Source: an uncultured Bacteroides sp. (lineage in GTDB: Bacteria > Bacteroidota > Bacteroidia > Bacteroidales > Bacteroidaceae). Taken from it: 64,000 nt of DNA. Positions 1 through 9,215 of this stretch are shown here, piece by piece (position 1 is the stretch's first letter; each line of letters opens with the position of its first letter). The notes beneath the pieces were generated by a model. The model was not told the DNA's origin. It ran no database searches and saw nothing but the letters and a program-made list of their open reading frames with translations. The stretch spans positions 1 to 64,000 of the forward strand of contig UQPQ01000004.1 in the NCBI GenBank assembly GCA_900542985.1, read 5' to 3'. The position numbers were made by a program, and so were the translations under genes.

Positions 1-39
1 TTTGTTGCTCAGGAACTTATAAATAAAGTTAAATTATAG
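1..39 (+). CDS. C-terminal tail of an unidentified ORF (partial)
   Basis: Reading from base 1 gives FVAQELINKVKL and then a TAG stop at 37-39. Only 12 residues are visible, so no family can be named. It sits directly before the point where the SusC reading frame resumes (about base 54) and is in a different frame, so it is not part of SusC. It could be the end of a transposase or other gene from an element that interrupted susC, but this is inference from position alone. Confidence 0.3.
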   Translation, partial: FVAQELINKVKL

Positions 40-53
40 TGTTGCGGAATTAA

Positions 54-2255
54 GGCTATTATGGTTATAATCCTGCAGATGATTATTTCCAAACAGGTAT
101 AATTGGAAGTGAAAGCATCTCTTTGTCGACTGGTACAGAGAAGAATCAGACTTATGCTTCTGCAGCAGCAGTGAACTCTAAAGGTATTATCCCTAATAAT
201 AAATATAATCGATATAATTTTACTGTACGTAATACAACTTCATTCCTAAATGATAAAATGAAGTTGGATATCGGTGCCAGCTATATTTTGCAGAATGACC
301 AGAATATGACCAATCAGGGTGTGTATAATAACCCATTGGTAGGCGCTTATCTGTTCCCAAGAGGAAATGATTGGTCTGATATTGAAATGTATGAGCGCTA
401 TGATCCGGCTCGTAAGATTTATACTCAGTATTGGCCTATCGGTGATGAAGCAATGACGATGCAAAATCCTTATTGGATTAATTATCGTAACCTTCGTAAT
501 AATAAGAAAGACCGATACATGCTGAATGCCGGATTAAGTTATCAGATTTTAGACTGGTTGAATGTCAGTGGACGTGTACGTTTGGATAATTCAAATAATG
601 ATTATACCGAAAAATTCTATGCCTCTACGAACCTTCAGCTGACAGAACAATCAAGTCGAGGACTTTATGGTATTACTCGTACTCAGGAAAAACAGTTGTA
701 TGCAGATGTTCTCGTAAATGTAAATAAAAATTTTGGTACAGACTGGAGTTTGCAGGCCAATTTAGGTGCTTCTATTTCTGATATGCGTTCTGATGCAATG
801 CAGGTACGTGGTCCTATTGCAGATGGAGGAGCTGCATTTGGTGATGAGCCAGTAGGATATACAAACTTCTTTGCTATCCAGAATCTGAGTGCAAGTAAAA
901 CGAAAAAACTTCAGGAAGGATGGCGTGAACAAACTCAGTCAATCTTTGCTTCTGCAGAAATCGGATATAAGAGTACTTATTATTTAACCTTGACAGGACG
1001 TAATGACTGGCCTTCACAGTTGGCAGGTCCAAATTCAAGCAGTAAATCATTCTTCTATCCTTCAGTGGGTGGATCTATCGTACTTTCCGAGTTGATGCCT
1101 AATCTGAATAAAGATTATCTTTCTTATATGAAAGTACGTGGTTCTTGGGCTTCTGTAGGTAATCCTTTTGAACGTTATATCGCTAATCCACGTTACGAAT
1201 GGAAAAATAATGCTTGGAGTATTACAACCCAGTATCCGTTGTATAATTTGAAACCGGAACGTACTCAGTCATTCGAAGTTGGTTTGTCTATGCGTTTCTT
1301 GAAGAATTTCGACTTGGATGTAACCTATTACAATGCCAAGACTATGAATCAGACATTTAACCCTCAGCTCCCGGTAAGTGGATGGTCTGCAATGTATATT
1401 CAGACAGGTGCTGTTCGTAACCAGGGTATTGAACTTTCTTTAGGATACAAAAATACTTGGAGAGACTTTACATGGGATACAGGTATTACCTATTCTATGA
1501 ACCGTAATAAAATTCTGGAATTAGCTGATAATGCAATCAATCCTATTACAGGAGAAAAATTCTCATTGTCTTCTTTGAATATGGGGGGATTGGGAGAATC
1601 ACGTTTCTTCCTGAAGGAAGGCGGAACAATGGGTGACCTCTACTCTATAATTGATTTTAAACGCGATAGTAATGGTGATATTTATATTGGCCGTGATGGA
1701 AAAATGACAACTGAAACAATCTCGGATCCAGATCAATATATTAAGTTGGGAAGTGTATTGCCTGATGGTAATTTGGCTTGGCGTAATAATTTATCTTGGA
1801 AAGGTTTCAATGTAGGCTTCTTGATTACAGCTCGTTTTGGTGGAGTCGTTTTCTCAAGAACTCAGGCAATGCTTGATTATTATGGCGTTTCTGAAGCTTC
1901 TGCTGATGCTCGGGATTTAGGTTATGTGATGGTAAATGGTACAGACCGTGTTACTCCTGAAACTTGGTATAGTACAATTGGAGCGGGAACTGCAGTTCCG
2001 CAGTATTATACTTATTCAGCAACCAATGTACGTTTGCAGGAAGCATCTATAAGTTATACTTTCCCACGCAAAATGTTACGAAATGTTTGTGATATTAAAG
2101 TCGCACTTATCGGACGCAATTTGTGGATGATTTACAATAAAGCTCCATTCGACCCTGAAACAGTGGCTTCTACTGATAATTTCTATCAGGGCATTGACTA
2201 TTTTATGATGCCAGCATTGCGTAATATAGGCTTTAGTTTGAGCTTTAAATTTTAA
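54..2255 (+). pseudogene. SusC-family TonB-dependent outer membrane receptor, 5'-truncated
   Basis: The open frame starts with GYYGYNPADDYF at base 54 and continues about 733 codons to the stop. It shows the SusC/RagA beta-barrel, including the LSTGTEKNQTY and GIIPNNKYNRYNFT segments and a C-terminal barrel strand ending in SLSFKF. SusC proteins are usually about 1000-1100 residues. Here the signal peptide, carboxypeptidase-regulatory-like domain and TonB plug are missing. In-frame stops at 24, 30 and 51 close the frame upstream, and no proper start is seen (the first TTG, at 123, is inside the barrel). The barrel alone should not work as an importer. It precedes susD by 12 bp, as in an intact operon. 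Intact homologues import glycans across the outer membrane together with SusD. Most likely an insertion or recombination cut the gene. Confidence 0.85.
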
Positions 2256-2267
2256 AAGATAATAATT

Positions 2268-3857
2268 ATGAAAAATACCATATTAAACAAGTTAATATTG
2301 AGCTCCTTAGTGTTTGTCTCATTTTCTTGTACAGACAAATATTTGGATATAAATTCCAATCCTTACCAACCGGGAGATCTTGAAAATGATGATTATGCAT
2401 TGGGATCGGCCATGACCCAGCTTGCAGGTTGTGTAGTATCTCCGGATGTGAATACTGCCCAATTTACAGATTGTTTGTTGGGAGGCCCGATGGGAGGATA
2501 TTTTGCAGATTCTAACAAAGGCTTTTCTGCAACTATTTCTAATTATAATGCAAAAAATGACTGGACACGTGTTTTTCTGGTCAGTGATAAAGTGATTCCT
2601 GTGCTGTATGGAAACTTAAACTCTGTAAGGATTGTATCAAACAATACAGGTAATCCGGTTCCTTATGCTATTGCACAAGTGATCAAGGTCGCAGCAATGA
2701 GTCGTATTACAGATACGTATGGTCCGATTCCTTATTCTAAGATTGGAGAAGATGGTAAGATTACAATTCCATACGATTCTCAAGAAGAAGTTTATAATAA
2801 GTTTTTCGAGGAACTTGATAATGCTATTCAGGTACTTTCTGAAAATCAGAATGCTTTATTAGTTTCTACAGCTGATTATGTGTACGGTGGAGATGTGAAG
2901 AAATGGATGAAATTTGCCAATTCATTGCGTTTACGTCTGGCAATTCGTATTGCCTATGCAAATCCACAAAAAGCAAGAACAATTGCAGAAGCTTGTATTG
3001 ATAGCGAAGCCGGTCTGATTACATCGAATGATGACAATGCTTCCTGGAAATATTTTGGAACAATTACCAATCCTTTGTTTGAAGCCGTTCGCTATAATAT
3101 AGAAACAAGTGGTGGAGATACTCATGCAGCTGCTGATATAATTTGCTATATGAATGGTTATAAAGATAATCGTCGTGCAAGTTATTTTGAAAAAGCATCC
3201 AATGGTAATTATGTGGGTTTGAGACGTGGTATTGATATTACGCAAAGCAGTATAGCTGATAATTTTATTGATTATTCAACTGTGAAAATTTCAGCATCAG
3301 ATCCTATTATGTGGATGAATGCTGCAGAAGTTGCTTTTCTGCGTGCGGAAGGTAAAGCTGTTTTTGATTTCAATATGGGCGGAGATGCAGAAGGCTTCTA
3401 CAATGAAGGCATTCGCCTGTCATTCGAACAATGGGGAGCAGACGGTGCAGATGCTTATATGGCAGATGAGGAAAATGTTCCTGAGACTTATGTAGATCCT
3501 TTCTCTGGTCAAAGTTATAATGAAAAGCTTTCAACTGTTACTGTAAAATGGAATGAAGGCGCAACTAAAGAAGAAAAACAGGAAAGAATTATTATTCAGA
3601 AATGGATTGCCAACTGGATGTTGGGACACGAAGCTTGGTCTGATTATCGTCGTACAGGATATCCGCATTTAATTCCTGCTACAGCTGATGGTAATAAGAG
3701 TGGTGGTGTTGTTGACTCTAATAAAGGTGCTCGACGTATGCCTTATCCAGCAGAGGAATATTCTAGTAACCTGAATAATGTAAATGAAGCCGTTTCAAAA
3801 TACTTAAAAGGCCCTGACAACATGGCTACAGATGTGTGGTGGGCATGCAAAAAATAA
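2268..3857 (+). CDS. SusD/RagB-like glycan-binding lipoprotein
   Basis: A 529-residue protein with a lipoprotein signal peptide (lipobox ending at Cys21, VSFSC). The body matches the SusD-like_2/RagB type: an early CTDKYLDINSNPYQP segment, TPR-like helices, and a C-terminal region with WMNAAEVAFLRAEG and HEAWSDYRRTGYP. It would sit on the cell surface as the lid of the SusC channel and capture oligosaccharide. It follows the broken susC by 12 bp and is followed 6 bp later by the next lipoprotein ORF, so one transcript is likely. The gene itself looks intact. With no functional SusC beside it, its role here may be reduced to binding. Confidence 0.93.
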   Translation: MKNTILNKLILSSLVFVSFSCTDKYLDINSNPYQPGDLENDDYALGSAMTQLAGCVVSPDVNTAQFTDCLLGGPMGGYFADSNKGFSATISNYNAKNDWTRVFLVSDKVIPVLYGNLNSVRIVSNNTGNPVPYAIAQVIKVAAMSRITDTYGPIPYSKIGEDGKITIPYDSQEEVYNKFFEELDNAIQVLSENQNALLVSTADYVYGGDVKKWMKFANSLRLRLAIRIAYANPQKARTIAEACIDSEAGLITSNDDNASWKYFGTITNPLFEAVRYNIETSGGDTHAAADIICYMNGYKDNRRASYFEKASNGNYVGLRRGIDITQSSIADNFIDYSTVKISASDPIMWMNAAEVAFLRAEGKAVFDFNMGGDAEGFYNEGIRLSFEQWGADGADAYMADEENVPETYVDPFSGQSYNEKLSTVTVKWNEGATKEEKQERIIIQKWIANWMLGHEAWSDYRRTGYPHLIPATADGNKSGGVVDSNKGARRMPYPAEEYSSNLNNVNEAVSKYLKGPDNMATDVWWACKK

Positions 3858-3887
3858 GTATTAATGAATTTAATGTATTGTATATAT

Positions 3888-4973
3888 ATGAAAACGATAT
3901 TGAAAAATAAGAAATTATTTGTAGGACTTATTATGTCGGCCTTGCTGCTTCCTGCTTGTAATGACTGGACAGATCCAGAAAGTCTTACTTTACATACTCC
4001 TTCTTTTGAAGAACAGAATCCAGAGCTTTATGAAGCTTATTTGAAAGATTTATGCAATTATAAAGCAGGTGATCACAATGTAATGTTTGTTTCATTTAAT
4101 AATCCATTAACTTATCCGGTAAATCGTTCTGAACATTTGACTGTTTTGCCTGATAGTATTGATTTTGTCAGTTTAAATAATCCGGACCAGTTGAGTGGAG
4201 ATATTCAAAATGAAATGGTCGAAATACGAAGAAAAGGTACTCGTATTGTTTATACAATTGATTATGCCGGCTTTGAAAAAGATTGGACTGCGATTGTAAA
4301 AAACAGTGATGGTAGTTTGACTGAAGAAGATGCGTTGCAATATTTGGGAGAGCGTACAGATGAAATGTTGGCTCTTTGTGACCGATATAACTATGATGGA
4401 GTTATCGTAGATTATACAGGACGTTCTATGGTAAGTTTGCCGGAAAAGGAATTGGCTGAATATAATGCACGCCAAAAGAATTTTCTTGATAGAATAGGAG
4501 CATGGATTGATAGTCATAAGGGCAAAACCTTAGCTTTTTATGGCAATGCACAATATCTGTTCCCAGAATATATGAGTATTCTTTCTAAATGCGATTATAT
4601 TATTTTGAAGACCTTGTCTTCTACCGGTGAAGGTGATTTAAGTGTGAAAGCTTATATGGCGGTACAGGCAGGAAAAGATGCAGCTGCTGAATTGGGAGGT
4701 TCTGAAAATTTGGTACCAACAGATCGTTTTGTGGCTTGTGTAGAAACACCTCGTCCTGAAGATAAAGAGCAGGCTTTTGGTTATTGGGACACTGAAACAG
4801 GAGGTAGTAAGATGTTAGCTACTTATGGAGCCGCAAAATGGGTTGCTTCGCCTTCTGTTGATTTTGAGAGAAAAGGTTTGTTCGTTCAGAATGCTCATAA
4901 TGATTACTTTGACAATAATCCTGTTTATCGTAACATTCGTGAATCTATTCAAATTATGAATCCTAATAATTAA
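3888..4973 (+). CDS. GH18-fold surface lipoprotein, probably catalytically inactive
   Basis: I chose the ATG at 3888 because it gives a clean lipoprotein signal (MKTILKNKK, hydrophobic stretch, LPAC with Cys24). An ATG at 3864 is also in frame but would only add eight residues ahead of the signal. The 361-residue protein resembles glycoside hydrolase family 18. The strand-4 motif reads DGVIVDYT at residues 170-177. The family pattern is DGxDxDxE, so the general acid Glu is replaced by Thr177. From family knowledge this should abolish hydrolysis, and a surface glycan-binding role is the likeliest job. It lies between susD and a DUF1735 protein, in the position of the GH18-like binding protein in loci of the EndoBT-3987 type. 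Confidence 0.8.
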   Translation: MKTILKNKKLFVGLIMSALLLPACNDWTDPESLTLHTPSFEEQNPELYEAYLKDLCNYKAGDHNVMFVSFNNPLTYPVNRSEHLTVLPDSIDFVSLNNPDQLSGDIQNEMVEIRRKGTRIVYTIDYAGFEKDWTAIVKNSDGSLTEEDALQYLGERTDEMLALCDRYNYDGVIVDYTGRSMVSLPEKELAEYNARQKNFLDRIGAWIDSHKGKTLAFYGNAQYLFPEYMSILSKCDYIILKTLSSTGEGDLSVKAYMAVQAGKDAAAELGGSENLVPTDRFVACVETPRPEDKEQAFGYWDTETGGSKMLATYGAAKWVASPSVDFERKGLFVQNAHNDYFDNNPVYRNIRESIQIMNPNN

Positions 4974-4981
4974 GAATACGT

Positions 4982-6130
4982 ATGAAACTGTTGAATAATA
5001 GTATAATGCTTTTGGCTTCAGCTATGTTCTTGATGAGCAGCTGCCAGTCAAATGATATTGATAATGAACATCATTATGATAATAAGCTTTATATCAGCTC
5101 AGAGGGGGTTTGCAGCGATTTGTTGATCAGAGCGGATATTACAGAAGCGTCTCGTGAAATATCTTATCGTCTTGCTGCTCCGGCAACAGAAGATATTCAG
5201 ATTAATGTGGGAGCAATTCCATCAATGGCGGCTACCTATAATTTGATGTATAATGACAATGCCATTGCTTTGGGTGATGAGTATTACGAAATACCGGAAA
5301 AAACTGCGACTATTAAGGCGGGTGATGTTTCTGGTGATAATATTGTCATTAATTTTAAGAATACAAATCAATTGGACGATAAGAAAAGATATGTTCTTCC
5401 AGTGTCTTTTATGAGTGCAAGTAATATTGATTTGTTAGATAGTAAACGTACTGTTTATTATGTCTTTAAAGGAGCTGCTTTGATTAATGTGGTTGCTAAT
5501 ATTAGCAAAACATATTTTCCTGTTAAATGGAAGAGTTCTGTCAGTGGTTTAAAGACCATTACTGTGGAAGCTTTGGTCCGTTCTGCTGATTGGGAAGCTG
5601 GACGTGATAATGCATTGAGCTCTGTATTTGGTATTGAAGGTACTTTCCTTGTTCGTATTGGAGATGCTGACCGTCCCCGTAACCAGCTACAGATGGTTGC
5701 ACCTGGAGGAAACTTCCCTAATCCTAATGTGGCACCAGGTTTGCCTACTAATGAATGGATTCATATTGCTGTAGTATACGATGCAACAACTGGTGAACGT
5801 CTTTATTATCAGAACGGAAATCTGGTAGCTTCGGATAATGCAGCCTCTTCTTCTGTATCATTGGGAAGCAATTGCTATGTAGGATACTCTTATGCTGCAG
5901 ACCGTTATTTACCTGGAGAAATTTCTGAATTACGTATTTGGAATGTTCAAAGAACTGCCGATCAAATTGCGACCAGTATGTATACTGTAGATCCTACAAC
6001 AGAAGGATTGATTGCTTATTGGAAGTTCAATGAAGGAACAGGCAATAGTATTCATGATTATACAGAACATGGTAATGACTTGTCAGGCAATGGTACTGTA
6101 GAATGGGTGAATGTAGAACTTCCCGAATAA
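4982..6130 (+). CDS. DUF1735 + LamG-like lectin-fold lipoprotein
   Basis: A 382-residue lipoprotein (lipobox MSSC, Cys21). Residues about 30-165 form a DUF1735-type (BT_3987 N-terminal) beta-sandwich, with the typical DEYYEIPEKTATIKAGD segment. Residues about 185-380 form a LamG/concanavalin A-like domain, recognisable by NEWIHIAVVYDATTGERLYYQNGNLV, GEISELRIWNVQRT and GLIAYWKFNEGTG. Such proteins bind glycans at the cell surface. It starts 8 bp after the previous stop and is followed by the GH18 enzyme, so it is likely an accessory binding protein of this locus. No catalytic motif is visible. Confidence 0.85.
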   Translation: MKLLNNSIMLLASAMFLMSSCQSNDIDNEHHYDNKLYISSEGVCSDLLIRADITEASREISYRLAAPATEDIQINVGAIPSMAATYNLMYNDNAIALGDEYYEIPEKTATIKAGDVSGDNIVINFKNTNQLDDKKRYVLPVSFMSASNIDLLDSKRTVYYVFKGAALINVVANISKTYFPVKWKSSVSGLKTITVEALVRSADWEAGRDNALSSVFGIEGTFLVRIGDADRPRNQLQMVAPGGNFPNPNVAPGLPTNEWIHIAVVYDATTGERLYYQNGNLVASDNAASSSVSLGSNCYVGYSYAADRYLPGEISELRIWNVQRTADQIATSMYTVDPTTEGLIAYWKFNEGTGNSIHDYTEHGNDLSGNGTVEWVNVELPE

Positions 6131-6159
6131 TAATCTAATTACTATTTAAGATACTTATT

Positions 6160-7590
6160 ATGACTATGAAATATTTTAAATCGGGCTTATTGTTAAGCAT
6201 GGCATTGGTAAGTTTTTCGCTGATGACTTCTTGTGCCGATGATTTGGAGGTCGGAAAAAAGATAGATGAATCCCAATATAATAAGGTGTTGCAGAACAAT
6301 GCCTATTTGAGAGATGGAAAATCCAATTTGTCCGCTCCTATTGTCGAGTTATATGAAAATTCATATACAACTTCTGTCAAATTGAATTTGACTAAACCGG
6401 CTACTACGGCTACCTCTGCAAAAGTGGCTATCGATGTATCTTATCTGGAAACTTATAATCAGGAACATGGTACTGATTTCCAGTTATATCCTCAAGAGTT
6501 GGTCTCATTCGATAACGGTGGTATTATTAATTTTACGGAAGAAAAATCTGGAGAGGTTGGAATGACAATCACTGGAGGAGAATCCGTTTTGGAAGACCAA
6601 ACTTATGCTATACCGGTAGCTATAACAGAACCGAGCAGTGACTTTACAGTTCAGAATGAGACAGCAAAACACTGTATGTATTTGGTGAAGGATATGCGTA
6701 ATGCCAGTGATGCGTATAAAGGCGAAGATGTCGTAAAAGGCTTTTTATTCTTTGAGGTGAATGGAACAAATCCTTTGAACGCTTTTTCTTTTGAATTGGA
6801 AAATGGAAAATTGTTATGGGATGTGGTTGTATTGTTTGCTGCAAATATAAACTATGATAGTGATGCCGGACGCCCATTTGTAAAATGTAATCCACAAGTC
6901 CAGTATTTATTGGACAATAATGAAACCTATTTACAGCCATTGCGTAAACGCGGTATTAAGGTTTTATTAGGATTGCTGGGTAATCATGATATGGCTGGAT
7001 TGGCTCAATTATCAGAGCAGGGAGCAAAAGACTTCGCACGCGAAATTGCTCAATATTGTTATGCATACAATTTGGATGGAGTTAATTATGATGATGAATA
7101 TTCAAAAACTCCAGATCTAGAAAATCCTGCTTTTGATGAACGTTCTACTCGTGCTGCGGCTCGTTTATGTTATGAAACAAAACGAGCTATGCCTGATAAA
7201 TTGGTAACTGTATTTGATTATGGGGCTATGTACGGAACATCTAATGTGGATGGAGTTGATGCAGATGAGTGGATAGATATAGTAGTTCCTAATTATGGTG
7301 GAAGTGCTAGGCCTATTGGTGATATGACAAACAAGAAATGTGCAGGTATGGCTGCTGAATTGAATTTGGGAATAGGGGGATCATTGACATCATCTAAAGC
7401 TCAAGAATTGATAAATGCTGGTTATGGATGGCATATGGGATTTGCTCCAAGTCCTGCGAAATATGGAAGTATTTTCTATCGTTACTCAGGTGCTTCCACT
7501 TTGTATGGCTCTGATTTAAAAGATCCTACAATATTCTATAAGCATCAAGACCCGAAACCTTATAAGTATCCGGATGATTTATATAATTGA
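6160..7590 (+). CDS. DUF1735 + GH18 endo-beta-N-acetylglucosaminidase-type lipoprotein
   Basis: A 476-residue lipoprotein (lipobox MTSC, Cys25; an alternative in-frame ATG lies at 6166). An N-terminal DUF1735 domain spans roughly residues 30-165. The rest is a GH18 barrel with the catalytic motif DGVNYDDE at residues 306-313. Asp311 and Glu313 match the catalytic pair of the family (DGxDxDxE, here Asn at the second Asp). The domain order and neighbours are those of EndoBT-3987 of B. thetaiotaomicron, which releases high-mannose N-glycans by cutting the chitobiose core. I infer the same reaction at the cell surface. This is the only gene in the locus with a complete hydrolase motif. Confidence 0.88.
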   Translation: MTMKYFKSGLLLSMALVSFSLMTSCADDLEVGKKIDESQYNKVLQNNAYLRDGKSNLSAPIVELYENSYTTSVKLNLTKPATTATSAKVAIDVSYLETYNQEHGTDFQLYPQELVSFDNGGIINFTEEKSGEVGMTITGGESVLEDQTYAIPVAITEPSSDFTVQNETAKHCMYLVKDMRNASDAYKGEDVVKGFLFFEVNGTNPLNAFSFELENGKLLWDVVVLFAANINYDSDAGRPFVKCNPQVQYLLDNNETYLQPLRKRGIKVLLGLLGNHDMAGLAQLSEQGAKDFAREIAQYCYAYNLDGVNYDDEYSKTPDLENPAFDERSTRAAARLCYETKRAMPDKLVTVFDYGAMYGTSNVDGVDADEWIDIVVPNYGGSARPIGDMTNKKCAGMAAELNLGIGGSLTSSKAQELINAGYGWHMGFAPSPAKYGSIFYRYSGASTLYGSDLKDPTIFYKHQDPKPYKYPDDLYN

Positions 7591-7597
7591 TTAAATG

Positions 7598-7639
7598 ATG
7601 GTAAAGCAATACGTTTATAAAAAACTGTTGCTTTACCAT
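7598..7639 (+). other. Intercistronic hairpin inside the glycan-utilisation operon
   Basis: Arms 7598-7609 and 7628-7639 are perfect 12-bp inverted repeats (ATGGTAAAGCAA and its complement) around an 18-nt loop. No T-run follows, so it is more like an RNA-processing or mRNA-stability element than a terminator. It lies in the 78-bp gap between the GH18 gene and the last gene of the locus. Confidence 0.6.
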
Positions 7640-7668
7640 TGAGTAAAACATAAAACCTTTAGTATATT

Positions 7669-9051
7669 ATGAAATTTTATTTATATAGCATAGCACTTTG
7701 TTGTGCCGGCATTTTTATGGGATGTCAGGAAGATGAAGAATTAAACTTGCTGGGATATCCTGAAAATCCGGTTAGTATAGTTACTCCAGGAGAATCGGGG
7801 GATGTTTCTACAATGAAAGTAAAGGCTACTTACAATGAGAATGGAGAGTTGGTTACAGCTACTTCTTTACGTCACACTTGGACTGTTTCATTAGCCACTC
7901 CTTCGCCTGAAGATGTTGTATTGCAGATAGCTCCTTATTGTGTAAATATACCTGTTGATAAAGTAGAACTTTCAGAAACAACAATAAAGATTCCGGCAGG
8001 ATATGTATCGGCTTCTGTAACAGTTGGTTTAAAGGATGATGATTTCTCTTTTGCTGCAGAAAATCTGGAAGCACAAACTTATGAATTGGGCTTTAATGTA
8101 GTAAATGCAGAGGGCTTGAATTTGAAAACAGAATCTGCTACTGGTAAAATGGTAATAGAGAAAGATCCATATTTAGTACATGTTTCTATGGCTGGAGAAA
8201 ATGGAAATACTGTTGCCATGAAGCGTGTATGCAAAGATGGTGATGTTATAGGTGGAGCTGTAGAGTATTCGTTTGAAGTTCAGTTAGACCGTCCTGTAAA
8301 AGAAGATTTGCCTATTTCTTTTAGTGTTACTGGTATACCTGAAGAATTTTTAGGAGATGCATCTTTTACTCCAGCTCAGGTAACAATCCCTGCAGGAGAG
8401 AAGAATAGTGGTGAAATCAAATGGGCAATATCAAATGATTTCTTATTTGCTAATGAAGAAGATGAGGAGTTTAATATTGTCTTGAAGCCTGTCTTTGAAA
8501 ATACAGACATGGTTTCTGTGAATCCGGACAATGAAAGTATAAATATAACCTTAAATAAAACTTCTTCATTGTTGGAATGGGTGAGTGGTATTCAACCTAA
8601 TTGGGGACAATTGGAAAGAAACTCATGGACTGCAACTTTATTGGATGGATGGTCTGGAAATGCCAGCGAATTGTTTGATAATAATACTTGGGGAGCTGGT
8701 GTTCAATTTGTGGAAATAAATACTTCCGTTGGTGAAATCGTTATTGATTTAGGTAAGGAGGAAAATGTCGTAGGATTCTGGGCTGTATATGGTTATGAAT
8801 ATTCATATCCTAGTGGATATAAGTATTTATCTCCGTTGAAAACAGAACTTTTTGTTTCTGAAGATAAGAGTGAATGGACTTCTCTTGGTGTAGTGGATAC
8901 TCCTTCCACTTCTACTTCTACTGACAGACATTATATTAATATTGTGGTGCCAATCAAGACACGCTATATTAAATATGCGGGTACTGTTAATTCAGATTAT
9001 GCACTGATGAAGTTATTGGAAATGAAATTCTACGGAGAAAAAGAACAGTAA
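7669..9051 (+). CDS. DUF1735 + F5/8 type C (discoidin) lipoprotein
   Basis: A 460-residue lipoprotein (lipobox FMGC, Cys19). Two tandem immunoglobulin-like DUF1735 modules cover about residues 30-295. The C-terminal 150 residues form an F5/8 type C carbohydrate-binding domain: WTATLLDGWSGNASELFDNNTWG, VEINTSVGEIVIDLGKEENVVGFW and the closing LLEMKFYGE. No catalytic motif is seen, so it is probably a surface glycan-binding protein. It is the last gene of the locus and is followed by a clear terminator. Confidence 0.85.
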   Translation: MKFYLYSIALCCAGIFMGCQEDEELNLLGYPENPVSIVTPGESGDVSTMKVKATYNENGELVTATSLRHTWTVSLATPSPEDVVLQIAPYCVNIPVDKVELSETTIKIPAGYVSASVTVGLKDDDFSFAAENLEAQTYELGFNVVNAEGLNLKTESATGKMVIEKDPYLVHVSMAGENGNTVAMKRVCKDGDVIGGAVEYSFEVQLDRPVKEDLPISFSVTGIPEEFLGDASFTPAQVTIPAGEKNSGEIKWAISNDFLFANEEDEEFNIVLKPVFENTDMVSVNPDNESINITLNKTSSLLEWVSGIQPNWGQLERNSWTATLLDGWSGNASELFDNNTWGAGVQFVEINTSVGEIVIDLGKEENVVGFWAVYGYEYSYPSGYKYLSPLKTELFVSEDKSEWTSLGVVDTPSTSTSTDRHYINIVVPIKTRYIKYAGTVNSDYALMKLLEMKFYGEKEQ

Positions 9052-9096
9052 ATTGTGTGGATATGCACATTTCATAGATTTAGAAATCTAAGCGAG

Positions 9097-9126
9097 AGGA
9101 GATATCAGTGATGATGTCTCCTTTTT
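9097..9126 (+). terminator. Rho-independent terminator of the glycan-utilisation operon
   Basis: A 10-bp stem (9097-9106 with 9113-9122, one G-U pair) with a 6-nt loop, followed by a run of five T. It lies 45 bp after the last gene of the locus. Confidence 0.85.
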
Positions 9127-9167
9127 GTTATTATATGTCCGAGTAGATTATTGATTCATATCAAGCC

Positions 9168-9202
9168 TTCGCGTGTGAAATTGTGGTAATTTTGCACGCG
9201 AA
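9168..9202 (+). promoter_or_regulatory. Promoter with overlapping dyad upstream of the MATE gene
   Basis: TAATTTTG at 9187-9194 matches the Bacteroides -7 consensus TAnnTTTG. It is embedded in a dyad: TTCGCGTG at 9168-9175 is the exact reverse complement of 9195-9202. Pairing continues inward to 9180/9190 with two wobbles. The symmetry spans the core promoter and is a reasonable operator candidate. Confidence 0.6.
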
Positions 9203-9215
9203 AATTTTTATCATT

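Noticed and set aside
123-125. TTG at 123 as a true start of the SusC protein
   Set aside because: It lies inside the beta-barrel; homologous coding sequence continues upstream to about base 54 and no signal peptide would be present.
9183-9215. Longer N-terminus for the MATE protein from the GTG at 9183
   Set aside because: The -7 promoter element lies at 9187-9194, so this start would not be transcribed.
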